This document shows, piece by piece, positions 49,828-59,998 of a stretch of 64,000 bases of DNA. Where the stretch lies: positions 186,001 through 250,000 of the forward strand of contig JADJDM010000002.1 in assembly GCA_016702705.1 (NCBI GenBank), in the 5' to 3' direction. How positions within the stretch are numbered: the stretch's first letter is position 1; every line of letters begins with the position of its first letter. The notes below the pieces were generated by a model. It was given only the letters and a program-made list of their open reading frames with translations. It ran no database searches and was not told where the DNA came from. Origin of the DNA: Bacteroidota bacterium. GTDB lineage: Bacteria > Bacteroidota > Bacteroidia > B-17B0 > Aurantibacillaceae. A program made the position numbers and the translations under genes.

Positions 49828-52800
49828 ATGGCTTTTAGAAAAGAATCGAAATTAAAATCGAACTTTACAAAAATTACCATCAGCCTTGCTGCACCAGAAG
49901 CGATTTTAAATCGTTCAAGTGGAGAAGTGTTGAAGCCTGAGACAATTAACTATCGTACTTACAAGCCTGAAAGAGATGGTTTGTTTTGCGAGCGTATATT
50001 TGGACCAGTAAAAGATTACGAATGTCATTGTGGTAAATACAAGCGTATTCGTTACAAAGGAATTATTTGCGACCGTTGCGGTGTTGAAGTTACTGAAAAG
50101 AAAGTTCGTCGCGAACGTATGGGACACATCAATCTTGTTGTGCCTGTTGCTCATATCTGGTATTTCCGTTCGTTACCGAATAAAATCGGTTACATTTTAG
50201 GTTTACCAACTAAAAAATTAGACATGATTATTTACTACGAGCGTTACGTAGTAATTAATGCAGGTGGAGCAGGAGAGAGAGTTACTTACTTAGATTTTTT
50301 AACAGAAGAAGAGTATTTAGATATCATCGATTCTTTACCAAAAGAAAATCAATTATTAGACGATTCAGATCCTAATAAGTTCATCGCTAAGATGGGTGCT
50401 GAAGCATTAAACGATTTATTAAGTCGTTTAGATTTAGATACTCTTTCTTTCGAGTTACGTCATAAAGCAAATAACGAAACATCTCAACAACGTAAAAACG
50501 AAGCGTTAAAACGTCTTCAAGTTATTGAGGCTTTCCGTCATGCTAACGGGCATGTTGAAAATCGTCCTGAGTGGATGATTGTGAAAGTTGTTCCAGTTAT
50601 TCCACCAGAATTGCGTCCGCTAGTTCCACTAGATGGAGGTCGTTTCGCTACGTCTGATTTAAATGACTTATACCGTCGTGTTATCATTCGTAACAATCGT
50701 TTAAAGCGTTTAATCGAAATCAAAGCTCCAGATGTAATCTTACGTAACGAAAAGCGTATGTTACAAGAAGCTGTTGATTCATTGTTCGACAACTCTCGTA
50801 AAGCTAATGCAGTTAAAACTGAAAGTAACCGTGCTTTAAAATCATTATCTGATTCATTAAAGGGTAAGCAAGGTAGATTCCGTCAAAACTTATTAGGTAA
50901 GCGTGTTGATTACTCGGCTCGTTCGGTAATTGTTGTAGGACCTGAAATGAAATTACACGAGTGTGGTTTACCAAAAGAAATGGCTGCAGAGCTTTTCAAA
51001 CCATTTATCATTCGTAAATTAATTGAAAGAGGTATCGTTAAAACGGTTAAATCTGCAAAGAAAATTGTAGACCGTAAAGAACCAATTGTTTGGGATATTT
51101 TAGAAAATGTATTAAAAGGACATCCAGTTTTATTAAACCGTGCCCCTACATTACATAGATTAGGTATTCAAGCATTCCAACCAAAATTAATCGAAGGAAA
51201 AGCAATTCAGTTACATCCATTAGTTTGTACTGCGTTCAACGCCGATTTCGATGGTGATCAAATGGCAGTTCATTTACCATTAGGTAATGCTGCAATTCTT
51301 GAAGCACAAATTTTGATGTTGGCATCTCATAACATTCTTAACCCTTCTAACGGTGCACCAGTTGCAGTACCTTCTCAGGACATGGTTCTTGGATTGTACT
51401 ACTTAACTAAAGGAAAAAGAAACTTACCTAACGATGTAGTTAAAGGTGAAGGTATGACTTTCTATTCTGCAGAAGAGGTTGTTATTGCATTAAACGAAAA
51501 GCGTGTTGATTTACATGCAATGATTAAAGTACGTATTAAAAACGCAGTTGAAGGTGATAACCTTGTAACTAAAGTTATTGATACTACTGTTGGTCGTGTA
51601 TTGTTTAATCAAGTTGTGCCTTTCGAGGTTGGTTATATCAACGAATTATTAACTAAGAAATCGTTAAGAGATATTATCGGTTTCGTAGTTAAGAAAACAG
51701 GTATGGCTAAAACAGCTAAGTTCCTTGATGATATTAAGGATCTAGGATTTAAGACTGCATTCCGCGGAGGTTTATCATTTAACTTAGGTGATATCCAAAT
51801 TCCTGCAGAAAAAGCTACTTTAATTGCTGATGCTAACGAGCAAGTTGTTGAGGTAATGGCAAACTATAACATGGGTTTCATTACTAACAATGAGCGTTAC
51901 AACCAAATCATTGATATTTGGACACATACTAACTCAAAGGTTACTAAAAAAGTATTAGATAACTTAAGCAGCGATAAGCAAGGTTTCAACTCTGTTTACA
52001 TGATGCTTGATTCTGGTGCTCGTGGATCTAAAGAACAAATTAAACAGTTGAGCGGTATGCGTGGATTGATGGCTAAGCCTCAAAAAGCGGGTAGTTCAGG
52101 TTCGGAGATTATCGAGAACCCGGTATTATCAAATTTCCGTGAAGGTTTATCTATCTTAGAATACTTTATTTCTACCCATGGTGCTCGTAAAGGTTTAGCG
52201 GATACGGCGTTAAAAACTGCCGATGCAGGTTACTTAACGCGTCGTTTAGTTGACGTTGCTCAAGACGTTATCATTACTGAAGCTGATTGTGGTACATTGC
52301 GTGGATTAACTTGTGCAGCGTTAAAGAAAAACGATGAAGAAGTTGAATCATTACACGATAGAATTTTAGGACGTGTTTCATTAAACGATATCTATCACCC
52401 AATAACAGGAGAAATCCTTGCTAATGCTGGTGACATGGTTGACGAAAAAATTGCTGAAGCAGTTAAAAAATCGCCAATCGAAAGTATTGAAATCCGTTCA
52501 GTATTAACGTGTGAGTCTCGTCAAGGTGTTTGTTCAAAATGCTACGGACGTAACTTGGCAAATGGTCGCTTAGTTCAATTAGGTGAAGCTGTTGGTGTTA
52601 TTGCAGCACAGTCAATCGGTGAGCCAGGTACACAGTTAACATTACGTACTTTCCACGTGGGTGGTACTGCATCTAATACTGCAGTATCTTCTACAGTACT
52701 TGCTAAACATGATGGTATAGCTGAAATCGATGAATTAAGAACTGTTGAGCGTGTAAACGCTGAAGGTAAAAAAGTAAATGTTGTTATTGGTCGTTCTACT

Positions 52801-54120
52801 GAGGTTCGTATCGTTGATGTGAATACAGGAATTACTTTAACTACAGGAAACATTCCTTACGGTTCTCAATTGTACATCAAACCAGGTGCTACTGTTAAGA
52901 AAGGTGAGTTGATTTGTGAGTGGGATCCATACAATGCTGTTATCGTTTCTGAGTTTGGGGGTAAAATCGAATTCGAATCAATCAAAGAAAACATCACTTT
53001 CCGCGAGGAGTCTGATGAGCAAACAGGATTTAAAGAGAAGGTAATTATTGAAAGTAAAGATAAGATGTTGAGTCCAATGATTAAGATTATTGGTAAAACA
53101 GGCGATATCTTAAAATCATACAACATTCCAGTTGGTGCACACATCATCGTTGCAGAAGATGCGAAAATTGAACCAGGTCAAATCTTAGTTAAGATACCTC
53201 GTGTTACTGGTAAAACAGGTGATATCACTGGTGGTTTACCTCGTGTAACTGAGTTATTTGAAGCTCGTAACCCAAGTAGCCCTGCTGTGGTTGCTGAAAT
53301 TGACGGTATCGTTACTTTCGGTAAAACTAAGCGTGGTAACCGTGAGGTTATGGTTGAAGCTAAAACTGGCGAAAAACGTACTTACTTAGTTCCACTTTCT
53401 AAACATATCTTAATTCAAGAAAATGATTTCGTGAAAGCTGGTGATTCTTTATCTGACGGTGCTATTAGCCCTGGTGATATCTTATCTATCAAAGGACCAA
53501 CTTCAGTACAAGAATACATTGTAAATGAAATTCAAGAGGTTTACCGTTTACAAGGACAAAAATTAAATGATAAACATTTCGAAACTATTGTGCGTCAAAT
53601 GATGCGTAAGGTTGAGATTGTTGATGCAGGTGATTCAATCTTCTTAGAAAAACAAATCATTAACAAAGGTGATTTTATGACTGAGAACGATAACCTATAC
53701 GGTAAAAAAGTAATTACTGATATCGGAGATTCTGATGAAGTGAAAGCTGGGCAAATTGTTACTGCACGTAGATTACGTGATATTAACTCAAGCTTAAAGC
53801 GTAAGGCAATGAAGTTAGTTGAGTCAAGAGATGCAGTTCCTGCAACTTCTGAATCAATCCTTCAAGGTATTACACGTGCATCGTTACAAACTAGTAGTTG
53901 GATTTCTGCGGCATCGTTCCAGGAAACAACAAAAGTGTTGAACGAAGCAGCTGTACACGGAAAAGTAGATTTCTTGAAAGGATTAAAAGAAAACGTAATT
54001 GTTGGACATTTAATTCCTGCAGGTACAGGTTTACGCGACTACGAAAAAATAGTAGTAGGTTCAAAAGACGAGTACGAAGCGTTAATGGCTTCTAAAGCTG
54101 AGAGCGTTGATGTAGAGTAG
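49828..54120 (+). CDS. rpoC: DNA-directed RNA polymerase subunit beta'
   Basis: 1430 residues. The N-terminal zinc finger has CHCGKYKRIRYKG and CDRCGVEV. The active-site motif NADFDGDQMAVHLPL carries the three Mg2+ aspartates at D473, D475 and D477. The second zinc site is CESRQGVCSKCYG, the bridge-helix and trigger-loop regions include ARKGLADTALKTADAGYLT and QSIGEPGTQLTLRTFHVGG, and the end is ALMASKAESVDVE. The frame is intact over 4.3 kb and ends at TAG, showing that TAG is a normal stop here. A terminator follows. Confidence 0.98.
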   Translation: MAFRKESKLKSNFTKITISLAAPEAILNRSSGEVLKPETINYRTYKPERDGLFCERIFGPVKDYECHCGKYKRIRYKGIICDRCGVEVTEKKVRRERMGHINLVVPVAHIWYFRSLPNKIGYILGLPTKKLDMIIYYERYVVINAGGAGERVTYLDFLTEEEYLDIIDSLPKENQLLDDSDPNKFIAKMGAEALNDLLSRLDLDTLSFELRHKANNETSQQRKNEALKRLQVIEAFRHANGHVENRPEWMIVKVVPVIPPELRPLVPLDGGRFATSDLNDLYRRVIIRNNRLKRLIEIKAPDVILRNEKRMLQEAVDSLFDNSRKANAVKTESNRALKSLSDSLKGKQGRFRQNLLGKRVDYSARSVIVVGPEMKLHECGLPKEMAAELFKPFIIRKLIERGIVKTVKSAKKIVDRKEPIVWDILENVLKGHPVLLNRAPTLHRLGIQAFQPKLIEGKAIQLHPLVCTAFNADFDGDQMAVHLPLGNAAILEAQILMLASHNILNPSNGAPVAVPSQDMVLGLYYLTKGKRNLPNDVVKGEGMTFYSAEEVVIALNEKRVDLHAMIKVRIKNAVEGDNLVTKVIDTTVGRVLFNQVVPFEVGYINELLTKKSLRDIIGFVVKKTGMAKTAKFLDDIKDLGFKTAFRGGLSFNLGDIQIPAEKATLIADANEQVVEVMANYNMGFITNNERYNQIIDIWTHTNSKVTKKVLDNLSSDKQGFNSVYMMLDSGARGSKEQIKQLSGMRGLMAKPQKAGSSGSEIIENPVLSNFREGLSILEYFISTHGARKGLADTALKTADAGYLTRRLVDVAQDVIITEADCGTLRGLTCAALKKNDEEVESLHDRILGRVSLNDIYHPITGEILANAGDMVDEKIAEAVKKSPIESIEIRSVLTCESRQGVCSKCYGRNLANGRLVQLGEAVGVIAAQSIGEPGTQLTLRTFHVGGTASNTAVSSTVLAKHDGIAEIDELRTVERVNAEGKKVNVVIGRSTEVRIVDVNTGITLTTGNIPYGSQLYIKPGATVKKGELICEWDPYNAVIVSEFGGKIEFESIKENITFREESDEQTGFKEKVIIESKDKMLSPMIKIIGKTGDILKSYNIPVGAHIIVAEDAKIEPGQILVKIPRVTGKTGDITGGLPRVTELFEARNPSSPAVVAEIDGIVTFGKTKRGNREVMVEAKTGEKRTYLVPLSKHILIQENDFVKAGDSLSDGAISPGDILSIKGPTSVQEYIVNEIQEVYRLQGQKLNDKHFETIVRQMMRKVEIVDAGDSIFLEKQIINKGDFMTENDNLYGKKVITDIGDSDEVKAGQIVTARRLRDINSSLKRKAMKLVESRDAVPATSESILQGITRASLQTSSWISAASFQETTKVLNEAAVHGKVDFLKGLKENVIVGHLIPAGTGLRDYEKIVVGSKDEYEALMASKAESVDVE

Positions 54121-54157
54121 CCTTCGAGGGCCTCAGGCTACAATACTTAATAATTTA

Positions 54158-54192
54158 AAAGCCCCGTGCATGTAAAGTGTACGGGGTTTTTT
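54158..54192 (+). terminator. terminator of the rpoBC operon
   Basis: The stem AAGCCCCGT..CA / TG..ACGGGGTT with a T-run ends the operon 38 nt after rpoC. It precedes the promoter of the following adhesin. Confidence 0.85.
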
Positions 54193-54202
54193 GTTGATGT
54201 TT

Positions 54203-54235
54203 TTTTGAAAAAAACGCTTAATTTTCTTACATTTG
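54203..54235 (+). promoter_or_regulatory. complete Bacteroidota promoter of the repeat adhesin
   Basis: TTTTG at 54203-54207 and TACATTTG at 54228-54235 are 20 nt apart, matching the TTTG / TAnnTTTG promoter. The predicted start near 54242 leaves an 11-nt leader before ATG 54253. Confidence 0.75.
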
Positions 54236-54252
54236 TAGGAAAACAGGGGATT

Positions 54253-57200
54253 ATGAAATATATTTTTTTACCTTTTTTCCTATTAATAAATTTTGTAGTT
54301 TTTGCACAGCCAGCTAATAATAACTATGCTTCTGCTACTGATGTTAGTTCACTAATAAGTTCATGTTCTGCTAATGCTGCATATACTACTGTCGCTGCAA
54401 CAAATGATAACAATCCAGGTTCATGTTGGAATACAACTGGTGGAAGTAATGTATGGTTTAGTTTTGTGGCAACAACAACACAATTAAATACCCAACTTTT
54501 CACAGGTGGAGCAGAAGGAACAATGCAATATGCATATATGGCATTGTGGGAAAGTGATGGAACAACGCAGTTAGGTTGTGTAACTTATACATCGCAATAT
54601 TCTGATTTAGAATTAAGCACAGTAGGGCTAACGATTGGGAATACTTATTACATTTCAGTTGATAATCATAATGGATCAGCAGGCTATAGAGGAACTTTTA
54701 AATTGTGTTTGCAAGATGCTGCAACCTATGATTATTATGAAGGAGCAATAGATGTTTCCTCTTTACTAAATTCATGTAGTGCAAATGCAGCTTATACAAC
54801 AGTGCAGGCCACCAATGATAAAGCTCCAGGTTCATGTTGGAACACAACTGGTGGAAGTAATAGATGGTTTAAGTTTGTAGCAACAACAACACAATTAAAT
54901 GCCCAGCTTTTCACAGGCGGAGCAGAAGGAACGATGCAATTTCCTTATATGGCACTGTGGGCAAGTGATGGTACTTCACAGTTAGGTTGTGTAACTTATA
55001 CATCGCAATACTCAGATTTAAATTTGAGTTTGACTGGATTAACTATTGGAAATACATATTACATTTCCGTTGATAATCATAATGGTTCATCAGGTTATAG
55101 GGGATCATTTAAACTTTGTTTGCAGGATGTTGCTACATATGATTATTATGAAGCTGCAATGGATATAAGTTCAATAATTAATTCATGTAGTGCAAATGCA
55201 GCTTATACAATAGAACAAGCAACGAATGATAAGAATCCCGGTTCATGTTGGAATACAACTGGGGGTAGTAATAGATGGTTTAAGTTTGTGGCTACATCAA
55301 CACAAATTAATGCTCAACTATTTACAGGTGGAGCAGAGGGAACAATGCAATATCCTTATTTGGCTTTATGGGCGAGTGATGGTACCACACAGTTAGGATG
55401 TGTTACCTATACATCGCAATACTCGGATTTAAATTTGAGCTTGACAGGATTAACCATTGGAAATACATATTACATTTCAGTTGATAATCATAATGGTTCA
55501 TCAGGTTATAGGGGATCATTTAAACTTTGTTTGCAGGATGTTGCTACATATGATTATTATGAAGCTGCAATGGATATAAGTTCAATTATTAATTCGTGTA
55601 GTGCAAATGCAGCTTATACAACTGAACAAGCAACGAATGATAAGAATCCAGGTTCATGTTGGAATACAACAGGGGGCAGCAACAGATGGTTTAAGTTTGT
55701 GGCAACAACAACACAAATTAATGCTCAATTATTCACAGGGGGAGCAGAAGGAACGATGCAATTTCCTTATATGGCTCTGTGGGCAAGTAATGGTACTACA
55801 CAGTTAGGTTGTGTAAATTATACATCTCAATATTCTGATTTGGAATTGAGTATACCTGGATTAACAATAGGCGATACTTATTATATTTCAGTTGATAATC
55901 ATAATGGATCATCAGGATATAGAGGAACATTTAAATTATGTTTGCAAGATGCTGTCACCTATGATTATTATGAAGGTGCGGTTAATGTTTCTTCAATTAT
56001 TAATTCTTGCTCTTCGCTTGCAGCTTATACTACATCTCAAGCAACCAGTGATAAAAATCCAGGTTCATGTTGGAATACAACAGGAGGAAGTAACAGATGG
56101 TTTAAATTTGTAGCTACAACAACGCAAATTAACGCTCAATTATTCACAGGTGGTTCGGAAGGTACCATGCAATATCCTTATATGGCAATATGGGCAAGTG
56201 ATGGTACTACCCAGTTAGGTTGTGTAAATTATACATCTCAATATTCTGATTTGGAATTGAGTATACCTGGATTAACAATCGGCAATACTTATTACATATC
56301 AGTAGATAATCATAATGGATCAAGTGGCTATAGAGGAACCTTTACTTTATGTTTGCAAGATATAGTCTCATATGATTATTATGAGGGCGCAGTGTTGTTG
56401 AATGATTTAAATAATTATTGTTCTTCCGATGCGGCCTATACTACCGCTCAAGCAACCAATGATAAGAATCCAGGGTCATGCTGGAATACAACAGGTGGAA
56501 GTAATAGGTGGTTTAAATTTGTAGCAACAACAACCCAAATTAAGGTGCAAGTAAAAACAGGTGGTTCGGAAGGCACTATTCAATATGCGTATTCTGCTCT
56601 CTGGGAATCAAATGGTACAACACAATTAGCGTGTGTTAATTATTCTTCTCAATATTCGGATTTAGAAATGAGTTATAATAATCTAACTATAGGAAACACT
56701 TATTATGTTTCGGTTGATAATCATAATGGTTCAACTGGATATAGAGGAACATTTACAATGTGTATTAATGATAAAGCTGATTATGATTTTTATGAAGCTG
56801 CTGAAGAACTTACAAACCTAAATAATTATTGCTCGTCAAATGCTGCATATACAACAGTGCTTGCAACAAAAGATAAAAATCATGGCTCCTGTTGGAACAC
56901 GGTTGGTAGTAGTAATCGTTGGTTTAAATTTACTGCAAGTGCCACTAATGCAACCATTCAATTAAAAACAGGTGGAGCAGAAGGAACGTTGCAATACCCG
57001 TATTTAGCCTTATGGCAAAGCAATGGTACAACACAGATAGTATGCGCTAATTACACTTCTCAGTATAGTGACTTAACAATTTCAACTGTTGTTTTGGTTC
57101 CTGGAACAGACTATTATTTTTCTGTAGATAATCATAATGGTTCAACTGGCTATAGAGGAACCTTTACAATTTGCATTGATAATGTTGACCAAGATTATTA

Positions 57201-59148
57201 TTCCTTGGCAAGTGGAGACTGGAAAACGATTGGCAATTGGTCGAACACATGTCATACCTGCGGGGCATCAGCGGGAACACCAGATATAGGTGATGTAGTA
57301 TATATTCAAGGGCACGCAATGACACTTAATTCAAGTGTTAGTGTTGCGGAGTTGAATTTGACAGGTAATGACGCCGCAACTTCACTTACAATTGATAATA
57401 GTACTTTAACTGTAACTGGAATAACCCGCCTAACTAGTGCTAATAACTTTGATAATTCGCTTGTATTGCAAAATTCTGGAGACTTAACAATATCTAATGA
57501 TTTAACTTTAACTCGCTCAGGCGGAGCAAATGTTTTTGATATCACGGCTGGAAGCGGTTCCATTGTTAGTGTTGGCCGAGATTTGATTGTAGTGTCAAGT
57601 GGAGGTAGCGCAACAACTAATAATTTTACTTTTAATGGAACATCATCGCTTAATGTAACAAGAGATGTTTTATTAGGAAATACGGGCGGTGTTAAAAGCG
57701 TTTTTACATTCAATAATACTTCAAGTTTAAATGTTACAAGAGATTTGGCTTTCTCCGCAACAGCTGCTAATAAACTTGAAATGATATTTAACAATACAAG
57801 TTCACTTAATTTATATAGACATTTAACTAAATCGGGAGGGTTTGGCTTACTTACATTTAATACTGGAACTAACCTTAATTTATTAGGTTCAGTTTATCAG
57901 CAAAATGTAGCTGGCACAACTGGCTCTGGCGGCGACATATTTACCTTTGCTAATATAACAGTAAACAATACCAAAATTACTACACCACAAATTACTCTTA
58001 CTGGACCAGTCTCAGTAAGTGGAACCTTTACTCACACAAAAGGTGTTATAAAAACTACTTCAACTAACATTCTTAATTTAACTACATCTAATTTACCAAG
58101 CATTGGCAGCAGTACCGCATATATTGATGGGCCTTTAAATGCAATTGTTGCAGCAAGTGGCGCTACTACTGTTAATTTGCCAATCGGGAAAGGAACAAAT
58201 TATCGCCCAGCAGTATTGTTCACTAATCATTCTGATGCAAGTTCTGTTACCTACACTGGAGAACTTGTTGCGTCGTCTCCATCGGCTTTAGGATATACTC
58301 TGCCAGGCTCTATTGAGAGAGTTTCTTATGTTAGATATTGGCAAATAGACAGGTCAGCAGTAGCAAACTTTACAAGCGCTATGGTTCGTTTATATTATAA
58401 TACAGATGATGGAGTTACTGATTTCACAAACCTTACAGTAGCTAAAAATATTGGAGCAGGTACTACTTGGAACGATATAACTGGAACAGCAACAGGCAAC
58501 AACTCAGGAAGTATTTTGTCAGGGGCTTTTGCATCATTTAGTAAGTTTACTCTTGCTAATAAAACTGCAGGCTCTAATCCGTTACCAATAGAATTAATTA
58601 GCTTCACTGGAGAAAAATGTGATGAAGATGTATGCTTAAGTTGGACAACCGCAAGTGAAATTAATAATGACAGATTTGAAATAGAAAGAAGTGCAAATGG
58701 TGAAGATTTTTCTGTTATTGCAAGCCACGATTCAAAAGCAACTAATGGAACAAGTAATGTTAATTTGAATTATAATTTTGTTGACTCAAATCCATTAGAA
58801 GGATTATCTTACTATAGATTAAATCAGTTTGATTTTAATGGTGAAAACGAGTATAGTAACATTGTTTCAATTGAAAGTAAAAATGAATTGGAAAATGAGT
58901 TAACGGTTTTTCCGAATCCAAGTAATGGGTTATTTACCGTGGATTGTTCTTCTTTTAGCACAAAGGAAATCAAACTTGTTATCACTGATTTGTTGGGAAG
59001 AAAATTTATTGATATGAATATTTCTGAAGGAGAACTAAATGAAGGTAGATACGAGTTTAATTTGTTTAATAAACTTAATTCTGGTGTATATTTTATTGAA
59101 GTAACATCAGGCAGCAAAACAATCGGCACGAAGTTAATTTTGAATTAA
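54253..59148 (+). CDS. T9SS type A adhesin with seven exact 137-residue repeats
   Basis: 1631 residues from ATG 54253, fixed by the promoter and terminator just upstream; a longer frame to 54166 would overlap the terminator. The signal peptide is MKYIFLPFFLLINFVVFAQ. Seven tandem 137-residue modules follow, each with NPGSCWNTTGGSNRWFKFVA, TGGAEGTMQYPY and YYISVDNHNGSSGYRGTF, resembling the pre-peptidase (PPC)-like beta-sandwiches. Next comes a region (GDWKTIGNWS...GDVVYIQGHAMTL) leading into repetitive beta-helix-like strands (NNTSSLNVTRDLAF), then ELISFTGEKCDEDVCLSWTT and a type A sorting domain (VFPNPSNGLFTVD, GVYFIEVTSGS). It is probably a surface adhesin; the ligand is unknown. Confidence 0.92.
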   Translation: MKYIFLPFFLLINFVVFAQPANNNYASATDVSSLISSCSANAAYTTVAATNDNNPGSCWNTTGGSNVWFSFVATTTQLNTQLFTGGAEGTMQYAYMALWESDGTTQLGCVTYTSQYSDLELSTVGLTIGNTYYISVDNHNGSAGYRGTFKLCLQDAATYDYYEGAIDVSSLLNSCSANAAYTTVQATNDKAPGSCWNTTGGSNRWFKFVATTTQLNAQLFTGGAEGTMQFPYMALWASDGTSQLGCVTYTSQYSDLNLSLTGLTIGNTYYISVDNHNGSSGYRGSFKLCLQDVATYDYYEAAMDISSIINSCSANAAYTIEQATNDKNPGSCWNTTGGSNRWFKFVATSTQINAQLFTGGAEGTMQYPYLALWASDGTTQLGCVTYTSQYSDLNLSLTGLTIGNTYYISVDNHNGSSGYRGSFKLCLQDVATYDYYEAAMDISSIINSCSANAAYTTEQATNDKNPGSCWNTTGGSNRWFKFVATTTQINAQLFTGGAEGTMQFPYMALWASNGTTQLGCVNYTSQYSDLELSIPGLTIGDTYYISVDNHNGSSGYRGTFKLCLQDAVTYDYYEGAVNVSSIINSCSSLAAYTTSQATSDKNPGSCWNTTGGSNRWFKFVATTTQINAQLFTGGSEGTMQYPYMAIWASDGTTQLGCVNYTSQYSDLELSIPGLTIGNTYYISVDNHNGSSGYRGTFTLCLQDIVSYDYYEGAVLLNDLNNYCSSDAAYTTAQATNDKNPGSCWNTTGGSNRWFKFVATTTQIKVQVKTGGSEGTIQYAYSALWESNGTTQLACVNYSSQYSDLEMSYNNLTIGNTYYVSVDNHNGSTGYRGTFTMCINDKADYDFYEAAEELTNLNNYCSSNAAYTTVLATKDKNHGSCWNTVGSSNRWFKFTASATNATIQLKTGGAEGTLQYPYLALWQSNGTTQIVCANYTSQYSDLTISTVVLVPGTDYYFSVDNHNGSTGYRGTFTICIDNVDQDYYSLASGDWKTIGNWSNTCHTCGASAGTPDIGDVVYIQGHAMTLNSSVSVAELNLTGNDAATSLTIDNSTLTVTGITRLTSANNFDNSLVLQNSGDLTISNDLTLTRSGGANVFDITAGSGSIVSVGRDLIVVSSGGSATTNNFTFNGTSSLNVTRDVLLGNTGGVKSVFTFNNTSSLNVTRDLAFSATAANKLEMIFNNTSSLNLYRHLTKSGGFGLLTFNTGTNLNLLGSVYQQNVAGTTGSGGDIFTFANITVNNTKITTPQITLTGPVSVSGTFTHTKGVIKTTSTNILNLTTSNLPSIGSSTAYIDGPLNAIVAASGATTVNLPIGKGTNYRPAVLFTNHSDASSVTYTGELVASSPSALGYTLPGSIERVSYVRYWQIDRSAVANFTSAMVRLYYNTDDGVTDFTNLTVAKNIGAGTTWNDITGTATGNNSGSILSGAFASFSKFTLANKTAGSNPLPIELISFTGEKCDEDVCLSWTTASEINNDRFEIERSANGEDFSVIASHDSKATNGTSNVNLNYNFVDSNPLEGLSYYRLNQFDFNGENEYSNIVSIESKNELENELTVFPNPSNGLFTVDCSSFSTKEIKLVITDLLGRKFIDMNISEGELNEGRYEFNLFNKLNSGVYFIEVTSGSKTIGTKLILN
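54316..57192 (+). repeat. seven tandem 411-bp coding repeats
   Basis: The YDYYE-type boundary recurs at 54727, 55138, 55549, 55960, 56371 and 56782, exactly 411 bp apart. Units 3 and 4 are almost identical at DNA level, units 6 and 7 are the most diverged. This is recent tandem duplication inside the adhesin. Confidence 0.9.
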
Positions 59149-59216
59149 CAAAAACAAGTGGGAAATCATTTATTTCTTAAAATGGAAAAATTCATTTGAT
59201 AAAAAATTTTTTTGTC

Positions 59217-59903
59217 ATGAAAAAGCCGAAAGTAATAACTATAATTTTAGTGTCTATATTGCCTGTATTATTATTGGTAGCAGGGCGTTTATTAAAATGG
59301 TATGTGATTTATACTTTACCTACTACATCAATGGATCCTAATTACAAGGTGGATGATATTCTCATTGGTTCTTCTTTGCTAAGTGTGAAACGTGGAGATG
59401 TGGTTAGTTACAAGCCTAATCCACTTCAAGGGGAAAACGTTGGTAACCTCGACTATCTTTGCAGAATTGTTGCAGAAGGTGGAGATACCTTAGAGTTAAG
59501 AAACAGTATGTTATATGTAAATGGAAAAATGAATGACGATACTTTAAATCTTTCTTATTTATTTGTTATTAAAAATTTCGTTGCACATTCGAGGTTTACA
59601 AAATATCAAACAAGCCGTAAGATTTTTTACAATATGTATGATTCACTATTATTTAATGGTTCTTATAGTGAAATAAAAGCTTTGGGAATTACTTCCGATT
59701 TCTATCGGATTCAAGATGTAGGATATCCAATTTTTAGGCAAAACAATGCTAACGACAGTATTTGGACAACAAACAATATGGGGCCAATTGTTGTACCCGA
59801 GAATAATTATTTTCTAATTGGAGATAACAGAAGTAATTCGGCCGATTCAAGAGTTAGAGGCTTTGTTCCAAAGGAAAAAATTGTGGCTAGGATAATAAAT
59901 TAG
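59217..59903 (+). CDS. signal peptidase I-like protein with non-canonical active site
   Basis: 228 residues from ATG 59217; an in-frame TTG lies 7 codons upstream. One N-terminal transmembrane helix (VITIILVSILPVLLLVAG) is followed by the S26 boxes. The serine box is TTSMDP with S38, box C is VKRGDVVSY and box E is FLIGDNRSNSADSRVRG. The position of the general-base lysine, usually in a KRxxxxPGD motif, reads LCRIVAEGGD, with cysteine C82 in place of lysine and glycine for proline. An insertion of about 80 residues separates it from box E. It follows the repeat adhesin by 68 nt. Activity as a normal leader peptidase is doubtful; a different dyad or a non-catalytic role is possible. Confidence 0.85.
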   Translation: MKKPKVITIILVSILPVLLLVAGRLLKWYVIYTLPTTSMDPNYKVDDILIGSSLLSVKRGDVVSYKPNPLQGENVGNLDYLCRIVAEGGDTLELRNSMLYVNGKMNDDTLNLSYLFVIKNFVAHSRFTKYQTSRKIFYNMYDSLLFNGSYSEIKALGITSDFYRIQDVGYPIFRQNNANDSIWTTNNMGPIVVPENNYFLIGDNRSNSADSRVRGFVPKEKIVARIIN

Positions 59904-59998
59904 GGTAACATTAAGTGTTTTACCTATTAAAAAAGTACAGCAACAAAATTTCACTCGAATAAAATCTTAGCTAAAATTATAACAGCCAATATTAAAAT

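Noticed and set aside
54166..54252. A longer N-terminus of the repeat adhesin beginning at 54166
   Set aside because: It overlaps the rpoC terminator and the promoter, and the signal peptide begins at the ATG at 54253.
54316..57192. Regular repeats as a CRISPR array
   Set aside because: The period is 411 bp, the repeats are coding, and there are no spacers or cas genes.
57306..57794. A 162-codon open frame on the minus strand
   Set aside because: It lies antisense inside the beta-helix region of the adhesin, has no start context and no recognisable motif.
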